This document shows, one piece after another, positions 52,685 through 61,978 of a DNA stretch of 64,000 bases. The stretch lies in NCBI GenBank assembly GCA_966211675.1, contig CBIHPK010000014.1, positions 1-64,000 on the forward strand, read 5' to 3'. Made by a program: the position numbers and the translations under genes. Under the pieces are notes generated by a model. It did not search any database and was not told the DNA's origin. It saw nothing but the letters and a program-made list of their open reading frames with translations. The stretch's first letter is position 1, and each line of letters begins with the position of its first letter. The DNA is from SCUS01 sp966211675 (GTDB lineage Bacteria; Myxococcota_A; Polyangia; Polyangiales; Ga0077539).

Positions 52685-53589
52685 TGCCCGCACGCGTTCC
52701 GCGCTGGGGGGCCCTGGTCACCGCGCTCGCCCTCGGGTGCATCGGCGACCTCGACCCGAAGGAGATCGTGGTCTCGCCGCGCATCCTGGACATCGTGGCC
52801 GACCCCCCGGAGGTCGCGCCTGGTGGCACGGTGCGGCTGCGCGCGGTCGTCGGAGGCAACCGCGGCCCGGTGACCTACCGCTGGGTCGCCTGCGCCGGCG
52901 CCGACCCCTTCGGCGGCATCGGCGGCTTCGGCACCGGGACCGGCGACGACGGCTGCACCGGCGACGCGGGCCTGCGGCTGCCGCTGGGGAGCGGGGCCGA
53001 GGCGACGCTGGTGATCCCGAGGGAGAGCGTCGATGTGGAGTCGATCCTGGCGCGCCTCGGGGAGCGGGCGCCGCGAGCGCTGGTGGAGCGCTTCATCCGG
53101 GACATCGGGGTGATCGTCGGGGTCGGGGTGACCATCGAGGCCGACGGCCGCACGGTGACCGGCTACAAGCGCGTGGTGGTGTCGCTCAACCCGCGGCCCA
53201 ACGCCAACCCGCCCACGCCGAGGGTGCAGGTCAACTCGCGATGGGTCTCGGTGCCCGCCTCGGGAGGGGCCGCGTGCGTGCCCGAGGATGGCGGAGGCAT
53301 CCGGGTGCCGCGCGCCCGCAACGTCACGCTCACCCCGGACCCCAACGAGTCGTGGCTGGAGCGCTACACCGTGCTCACCGCGGTGGGGGCCTTCGAGGAG
53401 CGCACCGAGGAGGCGTTCTACTCCTGGTACGCGACCAACGGCGAGCTCGGGCGTGGGCTCACCCGCTCGCCCACGCGGGACAACGTGTGGCTGCCCTCCG
53501 ACGCGCCCGGGTCGCAGTCGCTCTGGTTCTTCCTGCGCGACGGCCATGGGGGCAGCAGCGGCTGCCGGCTCGACCTCACCGTGGAGTGA
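52684..53589 (+). CDS. lipoprotein partner of the TonB-receptor-like protein
   Basis: 301 aa, start overlapping the receptor stop by one base (TGATG). N-terminus MPARVPRWGALVTALALGC with Cys19 as the lipid site. The mature part starts with an Ig-like region (ILDIVADPPEVAPGGTVRLRAVVGGNRGPVTYRWVAC) and continues with two further beta-rich parts (EERTEEAFYSWYATNGELGRGLTRSPTRDNVWLPSDAPG). By position it is probably the surface-exposed or periplasmic partner of the receptor, like lipoproteins found beside other TonB receptors; ligand unknown. Confidence 0.75.
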   Translation: MPARVPRWGALVTALALGCIGDLDPKEIVVSPRILDIVADPPEVAPGGTVRLRAVVGGNRGPVTYRWVACAGADPFGGIGGFGTGTGDDGCTGDAGLRLPLGSGAEATLVIPRESVDVESILARLGERAPRALVERFIRDIGVIVGVGVTIEADGRTVTGYKRVVVSLNPRPNANPPTPRVQVNSRWVSVPASGGAACVPEDGGGIRVPRARNVTLTPDPNESWLERYTVLTAVGAFEERTEEAFYSWYATNGELGRGLTRSPTRDNVWLPSDAPGSQSLWFFLRDGHGGSSGCRLDLTVE

Positions 53590-53706
53590 CCTGCGCGCGG
53601 AGGGCGTCGCCGTTGACGGTCGGGGGCGCCGTGTGCGAATGGACTCGCGCTCCTTTGGTCGGGATTCGCAGCGAACACCGACCGGATAACCCTTCGGAGG
53701 TTCTCG

Positions 53707-55188
53707 ATGAAGACCAACTTGCGTGGATTGCTCGCGACGATGTTCGCGACCGGGCTCCTGGCGGCGTGCAGCAGCGACGGCGGTAACACCAACCCCGGCA
53801 CCGACGCCGGCGTGACCACCGACATGGGCCCGACGACCGACATGGGCGCCACCGACGGCGCCGCCACCGACCGGCCCGCGACCGATCGTCCGGCCACCGA
53901 CCGCCCGGCCGTCGACGCGGGCAACCTCGTGGCCGCCGCCTGTGGCGCCGCGATGGACATCTCGGGCAGGACGCCCGCCGCCGACGGCGCGATCCACGTG
54001 ATGGGCGACAACACCGACGCGCCCGCGGTGCAGATCGGCAACCTGGGCCTCGCGGCCATGGGCGGCTGCCTCGGCGCCACCTCCGGCGGCGACGGCTCCA
54101 AGGGCGGAGCGGTGGTCTACCGCTACACCGCGCGCACCGGCGGCGTGCTGACGGTCTCCACCGCCAACCCCGGCACCGACGAGTTCGACACGGTCGTGGC
54201 CGTGCTCAGCGCCTGCTCGGCGACCGCGCAGCCGCTCGCCTGCAACGACGACGTGGGCTCGGGCAACCTGCTCTCCACCGCCCGCACCAGCGTGCCGCTC
54301 ACGATGGGCCAGTCGGTCTTCATCGTGGTGGGCGGCTGGGGCGCCCAGCCCAAGGGCGCCGCGACCGGCGCCTTCGAGCTCACCGTGCGCGAGTCGGCCC
54401 CCATCGCGGCCGGCATGCCCTGCCCGCAGGGCTCGGTCTGCGCCACCGGGAGCATCTGCGTCGGCGCCACGGCCATGAACTCCGGCGTCTGCACCGCCGA
54501 CGGCACCGCCCCCGGCGCCGCCTGCCGCACCGCCGCGCCCTTCTGCGACGGCACCTTCGCCTGCTCGGTGGCGACGCCCTCCATGGCCACGCGCGGCATC
54601 TGCCGCCGCTCCGCCGCGCCGGGCGAGGCCTGCGGCCCGACCGCGACCTGCACGATGATGTCCTTCTGCCCGAACTTCGCGACGACGGCCCCGGCGGGCT
54701 CGGACGCGGGCGTGTCGGCCGACGGCGGCGCCCCGGCGGCCGCCCGCTACTGCACGCTCCCGACCATGGAGTCGGAGCCCAACAACACCCCCGCGGCCCC
54801 GCAGGCGGCGGTCACGCAGACCACCGTGTTCCGCGGCGCGATCACCCCGGGCACGGACGTCGACTGCTACGCCGTCACGGTCCCGGCGGGCGCGACGCTC
54901 TACGCCGAGACCTCCGACGCGCAGGGCACCTGCAACCTCGGCGACGGCGAGGACACCGTGCTCCGCATCTACCGCCAGGGCACCGCCGCCCCGATCGCCG
55001 AGAACGACGACCTCGCGATGGGCACCCTCTGCTCTCGCCTCGACGGCCGCACCACCCCGGCGCTGCTCCGCGTCGCCGCGGGCACCTACTCGGTCTGCGT
55101 CTCGCCGTACCTGATGATGGGCGAGACCGAGGGCACCCCGATCCCCGCCTACTACCTCACCGTCGGCGTCACGCCGCCGGCTCCCTGA
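53707..55188 (+). CDS. secreted lipoprotein with pre-peptidase C-terminal (PPC)-like domains
   Basis: 493 aa. N-terminus MKTNLRGLLATMFATGLLAAC with Cys21 as lipid site, then a Thr/Asp linker with TDRPATDRPATDRP repeats. A PPC-like domain at about 110-235 (VVYRYTARTGGVLTVSTANPG, DTVVAVLSACSATAQPLACNDDVGSG, TLRTSV-type strand, VFIVVGGWG) is followed by a Cys-rich stretch (CPQGSVCATGSICVGATAMNSGVC) and a second PPC-like domain (PNNTPAAPQAAVTQTTVFRGAITPGTDVDCYAVTVPAGATLYAETSDA). Such proteins are exported and cell-associated. No protease domain is present. AGGTTC lies before the ATG. Confidence 0.83.
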   Translation: MKTNLRGLLATMFATGLLAACSSDGGNTNPGTDAGVTTDMGPTTDMGATDGAATDRPATDRPATDRPAVDAGNLVAAACGAAMDISGRTPAADGAIHVMGDNTDAPAVQIGNLGLAAMGGCLGATSGGDGSKGGAVVYRYTARTGGVLTVSTANPGTDEFDTVVAVLSACSATAQPLACNDDVGSGNLLSTARTSVPLTMGQSVFIVVGGWGAQPKGAATGAFELTVRESAPIAAGMPCPQGSVCATGSICVGATAMNSGVCTADGTAPGAACRTAAPFCDGTFACSVATPSMATRGICRRSAAPGEACGPTATCTMMSFCPNFATTAPAGSDAGVSADGGAPAAARYCTLPTMESEPNNTPAAPQAAVTQTTVFRGAITPGTDVDCYAVTVPAGATLYAETSDAQGTCNLGDGEDTVLRIYRQGTAAPIAENDDLAMGTLCSRLDGRTTPALLRVAAGTYSVCVSPYLMMGETEGTPIPAYYLTVGVTPPAP

Positions 55189-55245
55189 TCGATCCCGCCA
55201 GAAACTCCCGGCCTCACGGGGCGAGCGCGTAGCGTCTCGAACCCC

Positions 55246-56076
55246 GTGAGAGTCCGACGCCTCGCCGCAAGCCTCCTCCTCTCGCTCCTCTCCCTCGCCG
55301 CGCCCTCGCAGGCGACGCCCGGCCCGGCCGCTCGCCGCTCGCTGCTGGGCGGCCAGCACATCGACGGCCGCTGCCCGCCGCGCTTCCGCCGCTGCCTCGC
55401 GTTCACCTTCGACGACGGACCGGAGATCCTGACGACGCCGCGGCTGCTCGACATGCTCGACGCGCACCGCGTCCGCGCGACCTTCTTCGTCGTGGGGCAC
55501 CGCATCGACGGCGACGCGCCCCACCACCGGGCGCAGCGGGCCCTGCTGCGAGAGATCGTCCGCCGCGGCCACCTGCTGGGCAACCACACCTATCACCACG
55601 TCGTGCTGGGCAACCTCCGGCCCTCGCAGATCGCCTTCGAGATCGACCGCACCGGCGACCTCGTCGAGCGCGCCACCGGCCGTCGCCCGGAGCTCCTGCG
55701 CGCCCCCTTCGGGATGCTCACCGCCCGACGCAGCCTCGGCGCCGTGGCCGCGCGCAACCTCACGCCCGCCTACTGGATGATCGACACCCACGACTGGGAG
55801 GTCACCTCCGCCGAGGCCGTGCAGGCGCGCTTCCGACAGGAGCTGCTGGAGCACCCGCACGGCGGCGTGGTGCTGATGCACGACACGCGGCCGTGGAGCG
55901 TGCGGGCCTTCCCGCTGATCATGCAGGTGGTCGCCCGCCGCAACGCCGAGCTCGTGGCGCGGGGCGAGGCGCCCTTCGCGATCCTCAACCTGGACCAGTT
56001 CGTGACGCCTCGCGGGAGCGAGGCCTTGCGGGGCGCGCCGCTCGACCTGCGCCACCGTCCGCGCCGTCGCCCGTGA
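55246..56076 (+). CDS. polysaccharide deacetylase (NodB family)
   Basis: 276 aa from GTG. Signal peptide 1-23 (RRLAASLLLSLLSLAAPSQA). NodB motifs: LAFTFDDGPE (motif 1), HLLGNHTYHH (motif 2, metal His), LRAPFGM (motif 3), WMIDTHDW (motif 4), GGVVLMHDT (motif 5). Catalytic Asp and His ligands are all present. It would remove acetyl groups from peptidoglycan or an exported polysaccharide in the periplasm. It converges on the hybrid kinase at 56090; a hairpin covers the 3' end. Confidence 0.92.
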   Translation: MRVRRLAASLLLSLLSLAAPSQATPGPAARRSLLGGQHIDGRCPPRFRRCLAFTFDDGPEILTTPRLLDMLDAHRVRATFFVVGHRIDGDAPHHRAQRALLREIVRRGHLLGNHTYHHVVLGNLRPSQIAFEIDRTGDLVERATGRRPELLRAPFGMLTARRSLGAVAARNLTPAYWMIDTHDWEVTSAEAVQARFRQELLEHPHGGVVLMHDTRPWSVRAFPLIMQVVARRNAELVARGEAPFAILNLDQFVTPRGSEALRGAPLDLRHRPRRRP

Positions 56077-56097
56077 GAGGCGCTCCCCCTCACGGGC
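56069..56097. terminator. hairpin spanning two convergent stop codons
   Basis: GCCCGTGAG at 56069-56077 pairs perfectly with CTCACGGGC at 56089-56097 around an 11-base loop. The left arm contains the deacetylase stop and the right arm the hybrid-kinase stop. It probably acts as a bidirectional terminator, though there is no U-tract. Confidence 0.55.
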
Positions 56098-57640
56098 CGT
56101 CGAGCACCTCGCGCACCTTGCGAGCGAGCGCGTCGGGCGTGATGGGCTTCTCGAGGAAGTTCACTCCCGCATCGAGCACCCCGTGTCGGACGATGGTGTT
56201 GTCCGTGTACCCCGACACGAAGAGCACCTTCATCCGAGGGCGCAGCTCGGTGAGGCGCTCGGCGACCTCCCGGCCGCTCATCTGGGGCATCACGACGTCG
56301 GTGATGAGCAGCTGGATCTCGCCGGAGAAGCGCTCGCAGAGCATGAGCGCCTCGCCGCCGTTCTGCGCCTCCAGCACCTGGTAGCCGTATCGCTTGAGGA
56401 TGCCGCGCAGCACGATGCGCACCTGCGGCTCGTCCTCGACCAGGAGGATCATCTCGTTGCCGCGCATCGAGGCCGGCTCGACGGGGGGACGGCTGACCTC
56501 GGGCTCGAGGCTGGTGCGAGGGAGGTAGATCTTGAACGTCGAGCCCCGTCCCACCTCGCTGTAGAGCCAGATGTGTCCGCCGTTCTGCTTCACGATGCCG
56601 AGCACCGTCGAGAGGCCGAGGCCGGTGCCCTGGCCCAGGCCCTTCGTGGTGAAGAAGGGCTCGAAGGCGTGGGCCTGCGTCTCGGCGTCCATGCCCATGC
56701 CGGTGTCGCTCACCGCGAGCATCACGTAGGGGCCGGGGACGACCCCCGGGTGCTGCTGCGCGTAGTCCTCGTCGAGGTCGAAGCACGCGGACTCCAGGGT
56801 GAGCTTGCCGCCCCGAGGCATCGCGTCGCGCGCGTTGATGGCGAGGTTCATGACGGCCTGCTCGATCTGCCCCGGGTCGGCCAGGACGCGGGGCACCGTC
56901 GCGTCGTGCAGGCGCACCACGAACTCGATGTCCTCGCCGATGAGGCGGCGCAGCAGCCCGTCCATGGCCGAGACCAGGGCGTTCACGTCGATCACCTTGG
57001 GCTGGATCACCTGCTGTCGGCTGAACACCAGCAGCTGCCGGGTGAGCGTCGCGGCGCGGTCCGCGGCGGCCCGGATCTCCCGCAGCCCCGAGTGCAGCGG
57101 GTCGCCCGATCGCAGCCCCACGGCGAGCAGGTCGGTGTAGCTCAGGATTACCGTGAGCAGGTTGTTGAAGTCGTGCGCGACGCCGCCGGCGAGGCGCCCG
57201 ATGGCCTCCATCTTTCGCGACTGGTGGAGCAACTCCTCGGTGCGGCGCAGCGCCGTCACGTCGTGCACCGTGCCGACCAGGTAGGTCGCCTCGCCCTGCT
57301 CGCCGAAGACCGGGACGACGCGCACGAGGCCCACGCGCGTGCCCGCGGGGTAGGGCGCGACCTCCTCCCAGTCGACCGGAGCGCGGGTCTCGAGGGCCTC
57401 CCGGTAGCGGCTGAGCACGAGCTCGTGCGACGAGGGGGGCAGCACCTGCTCGATGCGCCGGCCCACGACGAAATCGCGCGCGAGCCCCGTCGCCGTCTGG
57501 AAGGCGCGGTTCACGGACTCGAAGCGGAAGACCCCGTCGGGCTCCACCCGCAGGAGGAAGATCACGTCCGAGGTGCTCTCGTACGCGATCGCCATGGCCG
57601 CGCTCGCGGACTCGTCCGATGTCGCCTTCTGATCCCCCAC
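56090..57640 (-). CDS. hybrid histidine kinase (PAS-HisKA-HATPase-receiver)
   Basis: 516 aa if read from GTG at 57638-57640; an ATG at 57593-57595 is an alternative that would trim 15 residues. PAS at about 15-125 (VEPDGVFRFESVNRAFQTATGL), phosphoacceptor in KMEAIGRLAGGVAHDFNNLLTVI, ATPase motifs NLAINARDAMPRGGKL, SDTGMGMD, GQGTGLGLSTVLGI, and a C-terminal receiver (ILLVEDEPQVRIVLRGILKRYG, phospho-Asp in LLITDVVMPQMSG, Lys in FLEKPI). No membrane helix. It resembles the kinase within the tRNA-Pro element but has one PAS domain fewer. No ribosome-binding site is clear. Confidence 0.9.
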   Translation of the reverse strand: MGDQKATSDESASAAMAIAYESTSDVIFLLRVEPDGVFRFESVNRAFQTATGLARDFVVGRRIEQVLPPSSHELVLSRYREALETRAPVDWEEVAPYPAGTRVGLVRVVPVFGEQGEATYLVGTVHDVTALRRTEELLHQSRKMEAIGRLAGGVAHDFNNLLTVILSYTDLLAVGLRSGDPLHSGLREIRAAADRAATLTRQLLVFSRQQVIQPKVIDVNALVSAMDGLLRRLIGEDIEFVVRLHDATVPRVLADPGQIEQAVMNLAINARDAMPRGGKLTLESACFDLDEDYAQQHPGVVPGPYVMLAVSDTGMGMDAETQAHAFEPFFTTKGLGQGTGLGLSTVLGIVKQNGGHIWLYSEVGRGSTFKIYLPRTSLEPEVSRPPVEPASMRGNEMILLVEDEPQVRIVLRGILKRYGYQVLEAQNGGEALMLCERFSGEIQLLITDVVMPQMSGREVAERLTELRPRMKVLFVSGYTDNTIVRHGVLDAGVNFLEKPITPDALARKVREVLDGP

Positions 57641-57702
57641 GTCTGGGAATGTACCTGATTCCCCTTCGAGGAGACGACCGAAGGAGTCGCAGGGGGGGAG
57701 GG

Positions 57703-60078
57703 CTACCAGGCCGTGCGCCACCGCGCCGGGGAGGCCCACGCGGCGACGAGGTAGATGACGCCCGCGGCCGCGAAGGTCGCGGGGATGCCGAACCACACGG
57801 ACAGCGTCGTCGCGAACACCGACCCGAGCACGCTGGTCGCGCCGTTGACCGCGAGCGCCAGCGCGGCGCCCTCGCGCTTCGGGAGCGCCCGCAGCCCCGC
57901 CGGGAAGAAGAGCCCGAGCAGCAGCCCCACGCCCGCCGCGCAGGCCGCCGCGCCGCCGAAGCGCAGGGCCGGAGCGCCCTCCAGGGTGGCCCGCGCGAGG
58001 GGTCGCAACACCGCGTAGGGAAGGACCGCGAGCACGACGGCGGCGACCACGGCGGCGACGGTGACGTGGCGGTCGGTGCGCAGGACCCGAGGCGAGAGCA
58101 GCGCCCCCACGCCGGTCGCGACGAGCATTCCGGCGAGGGCGACGATGAGCGCGTAGGTGGGGTGCCCGAGCACCACGTGGAGGCGCTGCACCAGGGCCAG
58201 CTCGGCGGTCATGTAGCCGGCGCCGAGGGCGCCGAAGTACACGAGGGCGCGGCCCTGCGGGCGCTCGGGGTCGCGCGCCGAGCGGAGGAGCGCCGGGCCG
58301 AGCAGCCACGCGGCGACGAGCAGCACGACGGCGAAGGTGGCCAGCAGCTCGAACATGGCGGTCGCGTTGCCGGCGATGACGCCGCCGCTGCCGCGGGCGA
58401 GCTCCAGCGCGACGAGCGGGTGCAGCCAGGCGCTGGGGCTGAGGAGCTGGAAGAAGAACGGGCGCTCGTCCGTGGGGGCGGAGGTGTCGAGCCCGCGCGG
58501 CCGTCCGACCGCGGCGAGGGCGGCGTCGTCTCGGGCCTCGAGGATCGCGTCGAGCATGGGCTCGGTCACCGGCCGGTCGGGGGTGACGAGGAGGGTGAAG
58601 CGCAGCCGGGTCTCGAGGTCGTGGAGGGCGGTGATGTCGGCGGCGGAGAAGGGCGACGGGCTCACCAGGATGGTGGCGACGTTGCCCGCGGCGAGGAGCG
58701 CGAGGTGCTCGCGCGGGCGCTCGACGCCGCGGTCGTGGAGCGAGGCGACCGCGAGGGCGACGAGGCGGGCGGTCTCGCTCACGCGGCGCGGGTCGTACCA
58801 GCGGGAGAAGGTGAGCACGCCGTCGGGGGCGACGCGGCGCAGGAAGATCGACCACGCCTCGCGGGTGTAGAGCGTGGCCTCCGTGTGGGCGAAGGCCCCG
58901 GCGGAGGTCGCGGCCCAGGTGTCGACGAGGGAGGCCTGCAGCACTGAGCAGTGCATGCGGGAGCGGGCGAAGAGCGCCCGGCCGTCGCCGAGGCGCACGG
59001 TGACGCGAGGGTCGTCGATGGTGGGCGAGCGGCCGCGCACCGCGTGGAGCATCGCGACGATGCCGGGGTTGATCTCAGCGCCGTAGACGTGCTCGTGGCC
59101 GACCGCGAGGGCGGCGATGAGGTCGCGGCCGCCGCCGACGCCGATGACGCAGGCGTTGCCCGAGGGCCGCAGGACGTGGGCCGAGGTGGTGGCGTCGAAG
59201 CGGAGGATGTTGAGCTGCGCGGGCGTGCGCCAGGCGTAGACGGGGGTGGCGGCCTCGCCGTCGAGGGTGGCGTCGGCGGCCTCGACCATACCGGGGGGTG
59301 TATTCGGCGAGGGCGACCAGAGGTGCCAGTGGGGCACCTGGCGGAAGGGCCCGAGGCGCACGTAGGCGAGCGGGGTCCAGGCCTCGAAGGTGGGGGTCTC
59401 GCGCTCCGGGCGGGGAGCTCCCTTGGGGTAGCGGATGACCAGGCCGGCCTCGGAGCCTCGGGCGGCGAGGGCCACGACCAGCGAGGCGACGGCCATGGCG
59501 ACGGCGCGCGTGCGGGTACGGTCGCCGGGCGGGGCGACGGCCCAGGCCGCGGCGGCGCAGAGCGACCCGAGCAGGATGAGCGCGTCCGGCGCGCCGAAGG
59601 GGCCCAGCAGGACCAGCGGGGCGAGAGCTCCCAGGGCGGCGGCGCCGAGGTCGACGGCGTAGAGCACCGGCGCGGGCACCGCGGCGTCCGAGAGGAGGCG
59701 CGCGACGATGGCGCCGCCCGCCACGAGCGGGATCGCGGCCGCCGCGCTCACGACCAGCAGCGCCGCGAGCGAGGAGAGGTTGAGCGAGAAGGTGAGCGGG
59801 ACCGAGACCACCACCGCGACGGTGATGGCGAGGCCGACCGCGAGCGCGAGGAGGCGTCGGGCGATCCACGGCGCGAGCGGCTCACCGGCGCGGGACGCGG
59901 CGTCGGCGTCGAGCGAGCCGCGCGTGAGGCCGAGCATCGCCAGCGACAGCACGACGAAGGCGAGGCCGTACCAGGTGGTGACCGAGAGCGCGCGGGTGAG
60001 GAGCACCTCGGAGGCGACGGTGGTCGCCGACACGAGGGCGAGCACCGCGAGTGCGAGGCCGCGGGAGACCGTGGGCAT
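57703..60078 (-). CDS. polytopic membrane protein with internal spermidine-synthase-like domain
   Basis: 791 aa. Seven or so helices at the N-terminus (about 1-205) and about five to seven at the C-terminus (about 555-780) flank a central Rossmann methyltransferase/aminopropyltransferase-like domain. That domain carries CVIGVGGGRDLIAALAV, VYGAEINPGIV, VTVRLGDGRAL and LVDTWAATSAGAFAHTEATLYTREAW. The glycine-rich and acidic loops fit nucleotide binding. The catalytic Asp of true spermidine synthases is not obvious. Proteins of this layout are widespread in Myxococcota and their reaction is not established. Confidence 0.8.
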   Translation of the reverse strand: MPTVSRGLALAVLALVSATTVASEVLLTRALSVTTWYGLAFVVLSLAMLGLTRGSLDADAASRAGEPLAPWIARRLLALAVGLAITVAVVVSVPLTFSLNLSSLAALLVVSAAAAIPLVAGGAIVARLLSDAAVPAPVLYAVDLGAAALGALAPLVLLGPFGAPDALILLGSLCAAAAWAVAPPGDRTRTRAVAMAVASLVVALAARGSEAGLVIRYPKGAPRPERETPTFEAWTPLAYVRLGPFRQVPHWHLWSPSPNTPPGMVEAADATLDGEAATPVYAWRTPAQLNILRFDATTSAHVLRPSGNACVIGVGGGRDLIAALAVGHEHVYGAEINPGIVAMLHAVRGRSPTIDDPRVTVRLGDGRALFARSRMHCSVLQASLVDTWAATSAGAFAHTEATLYTREAWSIFLRRVAPDGVLTFSRWYDPRRVSETARLVALAVASLHDRGVERPREHLALLAAGNVATILVSPSPFSAADITALHDLETRLRFTLLVTPDRPVTEPMLDAILEARDDAALAAVGRPRGLDTSAPTDERPFFFQLLSPSAWLHPLVALELARGSGGVIAGNATAMFELLATFAVVLLVAAWLLGPALLRSARDPERPQGRALVYFGALGAGYMTAELALVQRLHVVLGHPTYALIVALAGMLVATGVGALLSPRVLRTDRHVTVAAVVAAVVLAVLPYAVLRPLARATLEGAPALRFGGAAACAAGVGLLLGLFFPAGLRALPKREGAALALAVNGATSVLGSVFATTLSVWFGIPATFAAAGVIYLVAAWASPARWRTAW

Positions 60079-60211
60079 AGGAGGGCCGCGACCCTACCAC
60101 CAACCACGAATCGTCCACGGCACCCTTTGCCAGCCCATACCGCCGGGGTTACGGTCAACAAACCTGCTTGGTAGCGTCTGTGTCCAACATCGCTGGTCTA
60201 CGAGGTGATTC

Positions 60212-61156
60212 ATGCACGATCGCTCTAAGCGCACGGTTCTCACGCTCGGCGTCCTCGGCCTCGCGGGCGCGTCCCTGCTCACCGCAGGGTGCTCCGATCG
60301 CCCGGAGGTCCAACGCTCCGTCGCCCAGGTGCAGCGCGCGGTAGGCGAGGGGGCCCAAGGGGCCCTCGGTCAGCGGCCCGCGGGCCGTCAGCCCCTGCCG
60401 GGCGTCCTCGAGGAGAGCGCCAACATGGTGCAGAACGCCCCGGGGCTGAACGGCGCGATCCCCGCCATCGCCCCCCGCGCCGCCGACCGGCCCGTGAGCG
60501 CCCTGCCGCAGCATCACCCCGACGGCGACTCGGTCGCCTTCGACCCCGACCGCAACCACCTCGACATCGTGACCGCGCGCAGCGGCGACCACCTGGGCGT
60601 GGCGTGGCACGACAGCGGCGAGGGGATGTGGTTCTCCAGCACCGATCTCCAGGGCCACGGCTACGGCGCGCCGGTGCAGATCCGAGCGCTGGTGAGCGAG
60701 GAGGAGGGCCTCTCGGCGCCGGCGGTGGTGGCCGCGGGGGACGCGTTCGGGGTCGCCTGGGTCGACGCGGAGAACGGCCGGGTGCGCTTCCAGCTGGTCG
60801 GCGTCGACGGCGCCCCGCGCGGCTCGTCCTCGATCATCCACGACGGCCTCACCGATCCCCGGGCCGCGCAGCTCGTGTTCAACGGCCGCGAGTTCGGCCT
60901 CGCGGCGCAGCTCCGCGAGGGCGTGTACTTCACCCGGGTCGACACTCAGGGGCACCGCCTCGACGCGGGTCAGCTCTTCGCCGAGGGCGAGCCCGTCGAC
61001 TGCCTCGACTCGCTCCGCTGGGACGGCCGGGCCTACTCGGTCTCCTTCTCAGTCTCCCATGACGGCGCCATCGAGCGCCGCGAGCAGCGCGTGACCGCGA
61101 CCCGCTCGGTGGCCTTCCACTCCGCCCGCCGCCGCTCAGTTCAGCGCTTCCTCTAA
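60212..61156 (+). CDS. lipoprotein of unknown function, beta-propeller-like
   Basis: 314 aa. N-terminus MHDRSKRTVLTLGVLGLAG, then SLLTAGC with Cys27 as lipid site. After an Ala/Gln-rich stretch (SVAQVQRAVGEGAQGALGQ) come repeats of a strand-turn pattern (HLGVAWHDSGEGMWFSSTDLQG, FGVAWVDAENGRVRFQLVGVDG, FGLAAQLREGVYFTRVDTQGHRL, YSVSFSVSHDGAIERREQRV), each about 50 residues with a FGVAW-type strand. This looks like four or five blades of a propeller. No enzymatic motif is seen. Confidence 0.7.
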   Translation: MHDRSKRTVLTLGVLGLAGASLLTAGCSDRPEVQRSVAQVQRAVGEGAQGALGQRPAGRQPLPGVLEESANMVQNAPGLNGAIPAIAPRAADRPVSALPQHHPDGDSVAFDPDRNHLDIVTARSGDHLGVAWHDSGEGMWFSSTDLQGHGYGAPVQIRALVSEEEGLSAPAVVAAGDAFGVAWVDAENGRVRFQLVGVDGAPRGSSSIIHDGLTDPRAAQLVFNGREFGLAAQLREGVYFTRVDTQGHRLDAGQLFAEGEPVDCLDSLRWDGRAYSVSFSVSHDGAIERREQRVTATRSVAFHSARRRSVQRFL

Positions 61157-61278
61157 GACCCTCTCCGCCCCTCGATAGCTCGCCGGTTGCACGGGCCGGC
61201 GGCTTCGTGGTTTGTTCCTCGCCGCGCGACGGGCTCCGCTGCATCGGGCCGAACGGGCGAGCGAGGGAGAGCACGACG

Positions 61279-61974
61279 ATGTCCGAAGCGGTTGCTCCGA
61301 CCAGTCCGACGCCCGGCGGCCTGCTCCCCCGCCTGGGCTCGCTGCTCGCCATCGCTCCGCTGGGCGTCTGGGTCGCCTGGCACCTCTGGGAGAACCTCTA
61401 CGCGTGGCGCGGCGACGCGGCCTGGTCCGAGCGCGCGGTCGACACGGTGGTCACCGCCGAGGGTCGGGCCTACACGGGCAACCCGCTGAGCGCGGCGCTC
61501 GTCAGCGCGGTGGTCTTCGCCCCGCTGCTCCTGCACACCGCCTGGGGCCTGCGGCGCCTCTCGATGTCGAAGCCCAACGGCTACCGCTTCTTCGGCAACG
61601 CCCGGTACATCCTGCAGCGGCTGTCCGCCCTCGGGCTCCTGGGCTTCATCGCGGCGCACGTCTACCTCGCTCGCATCAGCCCGGCGCTCCACAGCCCCAC
61701 CGGTCACGAGAGCTTCGAAGACCTGGCCGGGCACATGCGGCACCACACGCCCACGCTGGTGGTCTACCTGCTGGGCGTGCTCGGGACGACCTTCCACCTC
61801 GCCAACGGGATCCACACGGCGGCGTTCATCCACGGGCTCGCCGCGTCCCCGAGGGCGCAGCGGCGGATGCAGGCCGTCTCGATCGCGCTCTTCGTGGTGC
61901 TGCTGGGGATAGGCTGGGGCGCCGTGGCCGGCCTCTACGACGCCGGCGCGCCCTTCGCCTCGATGGTCGACTGA
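61279..61974 (+). CDS. succinate dehydrogenase/fumarate reductase cytochrome b subunit (SdhC type)
   Basis: 231 aa with about five helices, the diheme b-type arrangement of Bacillus/epsilonproteobacterial SdhC/FrdC. Seen: VAWHLWENLYAW near the start, HTAWGLRR, RYILQRLSALGLLGFIAAHVYLAR (His for haem), GHMRHHTPTLVVYLLGVLGTTFHLANGIHTAAF with several His, and a final SIALFVVLLGIGWGAVAGLY. It anchors the dehydrogenase to the membrane and reacts with quinone. The flavoprotein and iron-sulfur genes that normally follow are not here; a convergent receiver gene is next, so sdhA and sdhB must lie elsewhere or have been lost from this locus. Confidence 0.85.
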   Translation: MSEAVAPTSPTPGGLLPRLGSLLAIAPLGVWVAWHLWENLYAWRGDAAWSERAVDTVVTAEGRAYTGNPLSAALVSAVVFAPLLLHTAWGLRRLSMSKPNGYRFFGNARYILQRLSALGLLGFIAAHVYLARISPALHSPTGHESFEDLAGHMRHHTPTLVVYLLGVLGTTFHLANGIHTAAFIHGLAASPRAQRRMQAVSIALFVVLLGIGWGAVAGLYDAGAPFASMVD

Positions 61975-61978
61975 GGCC

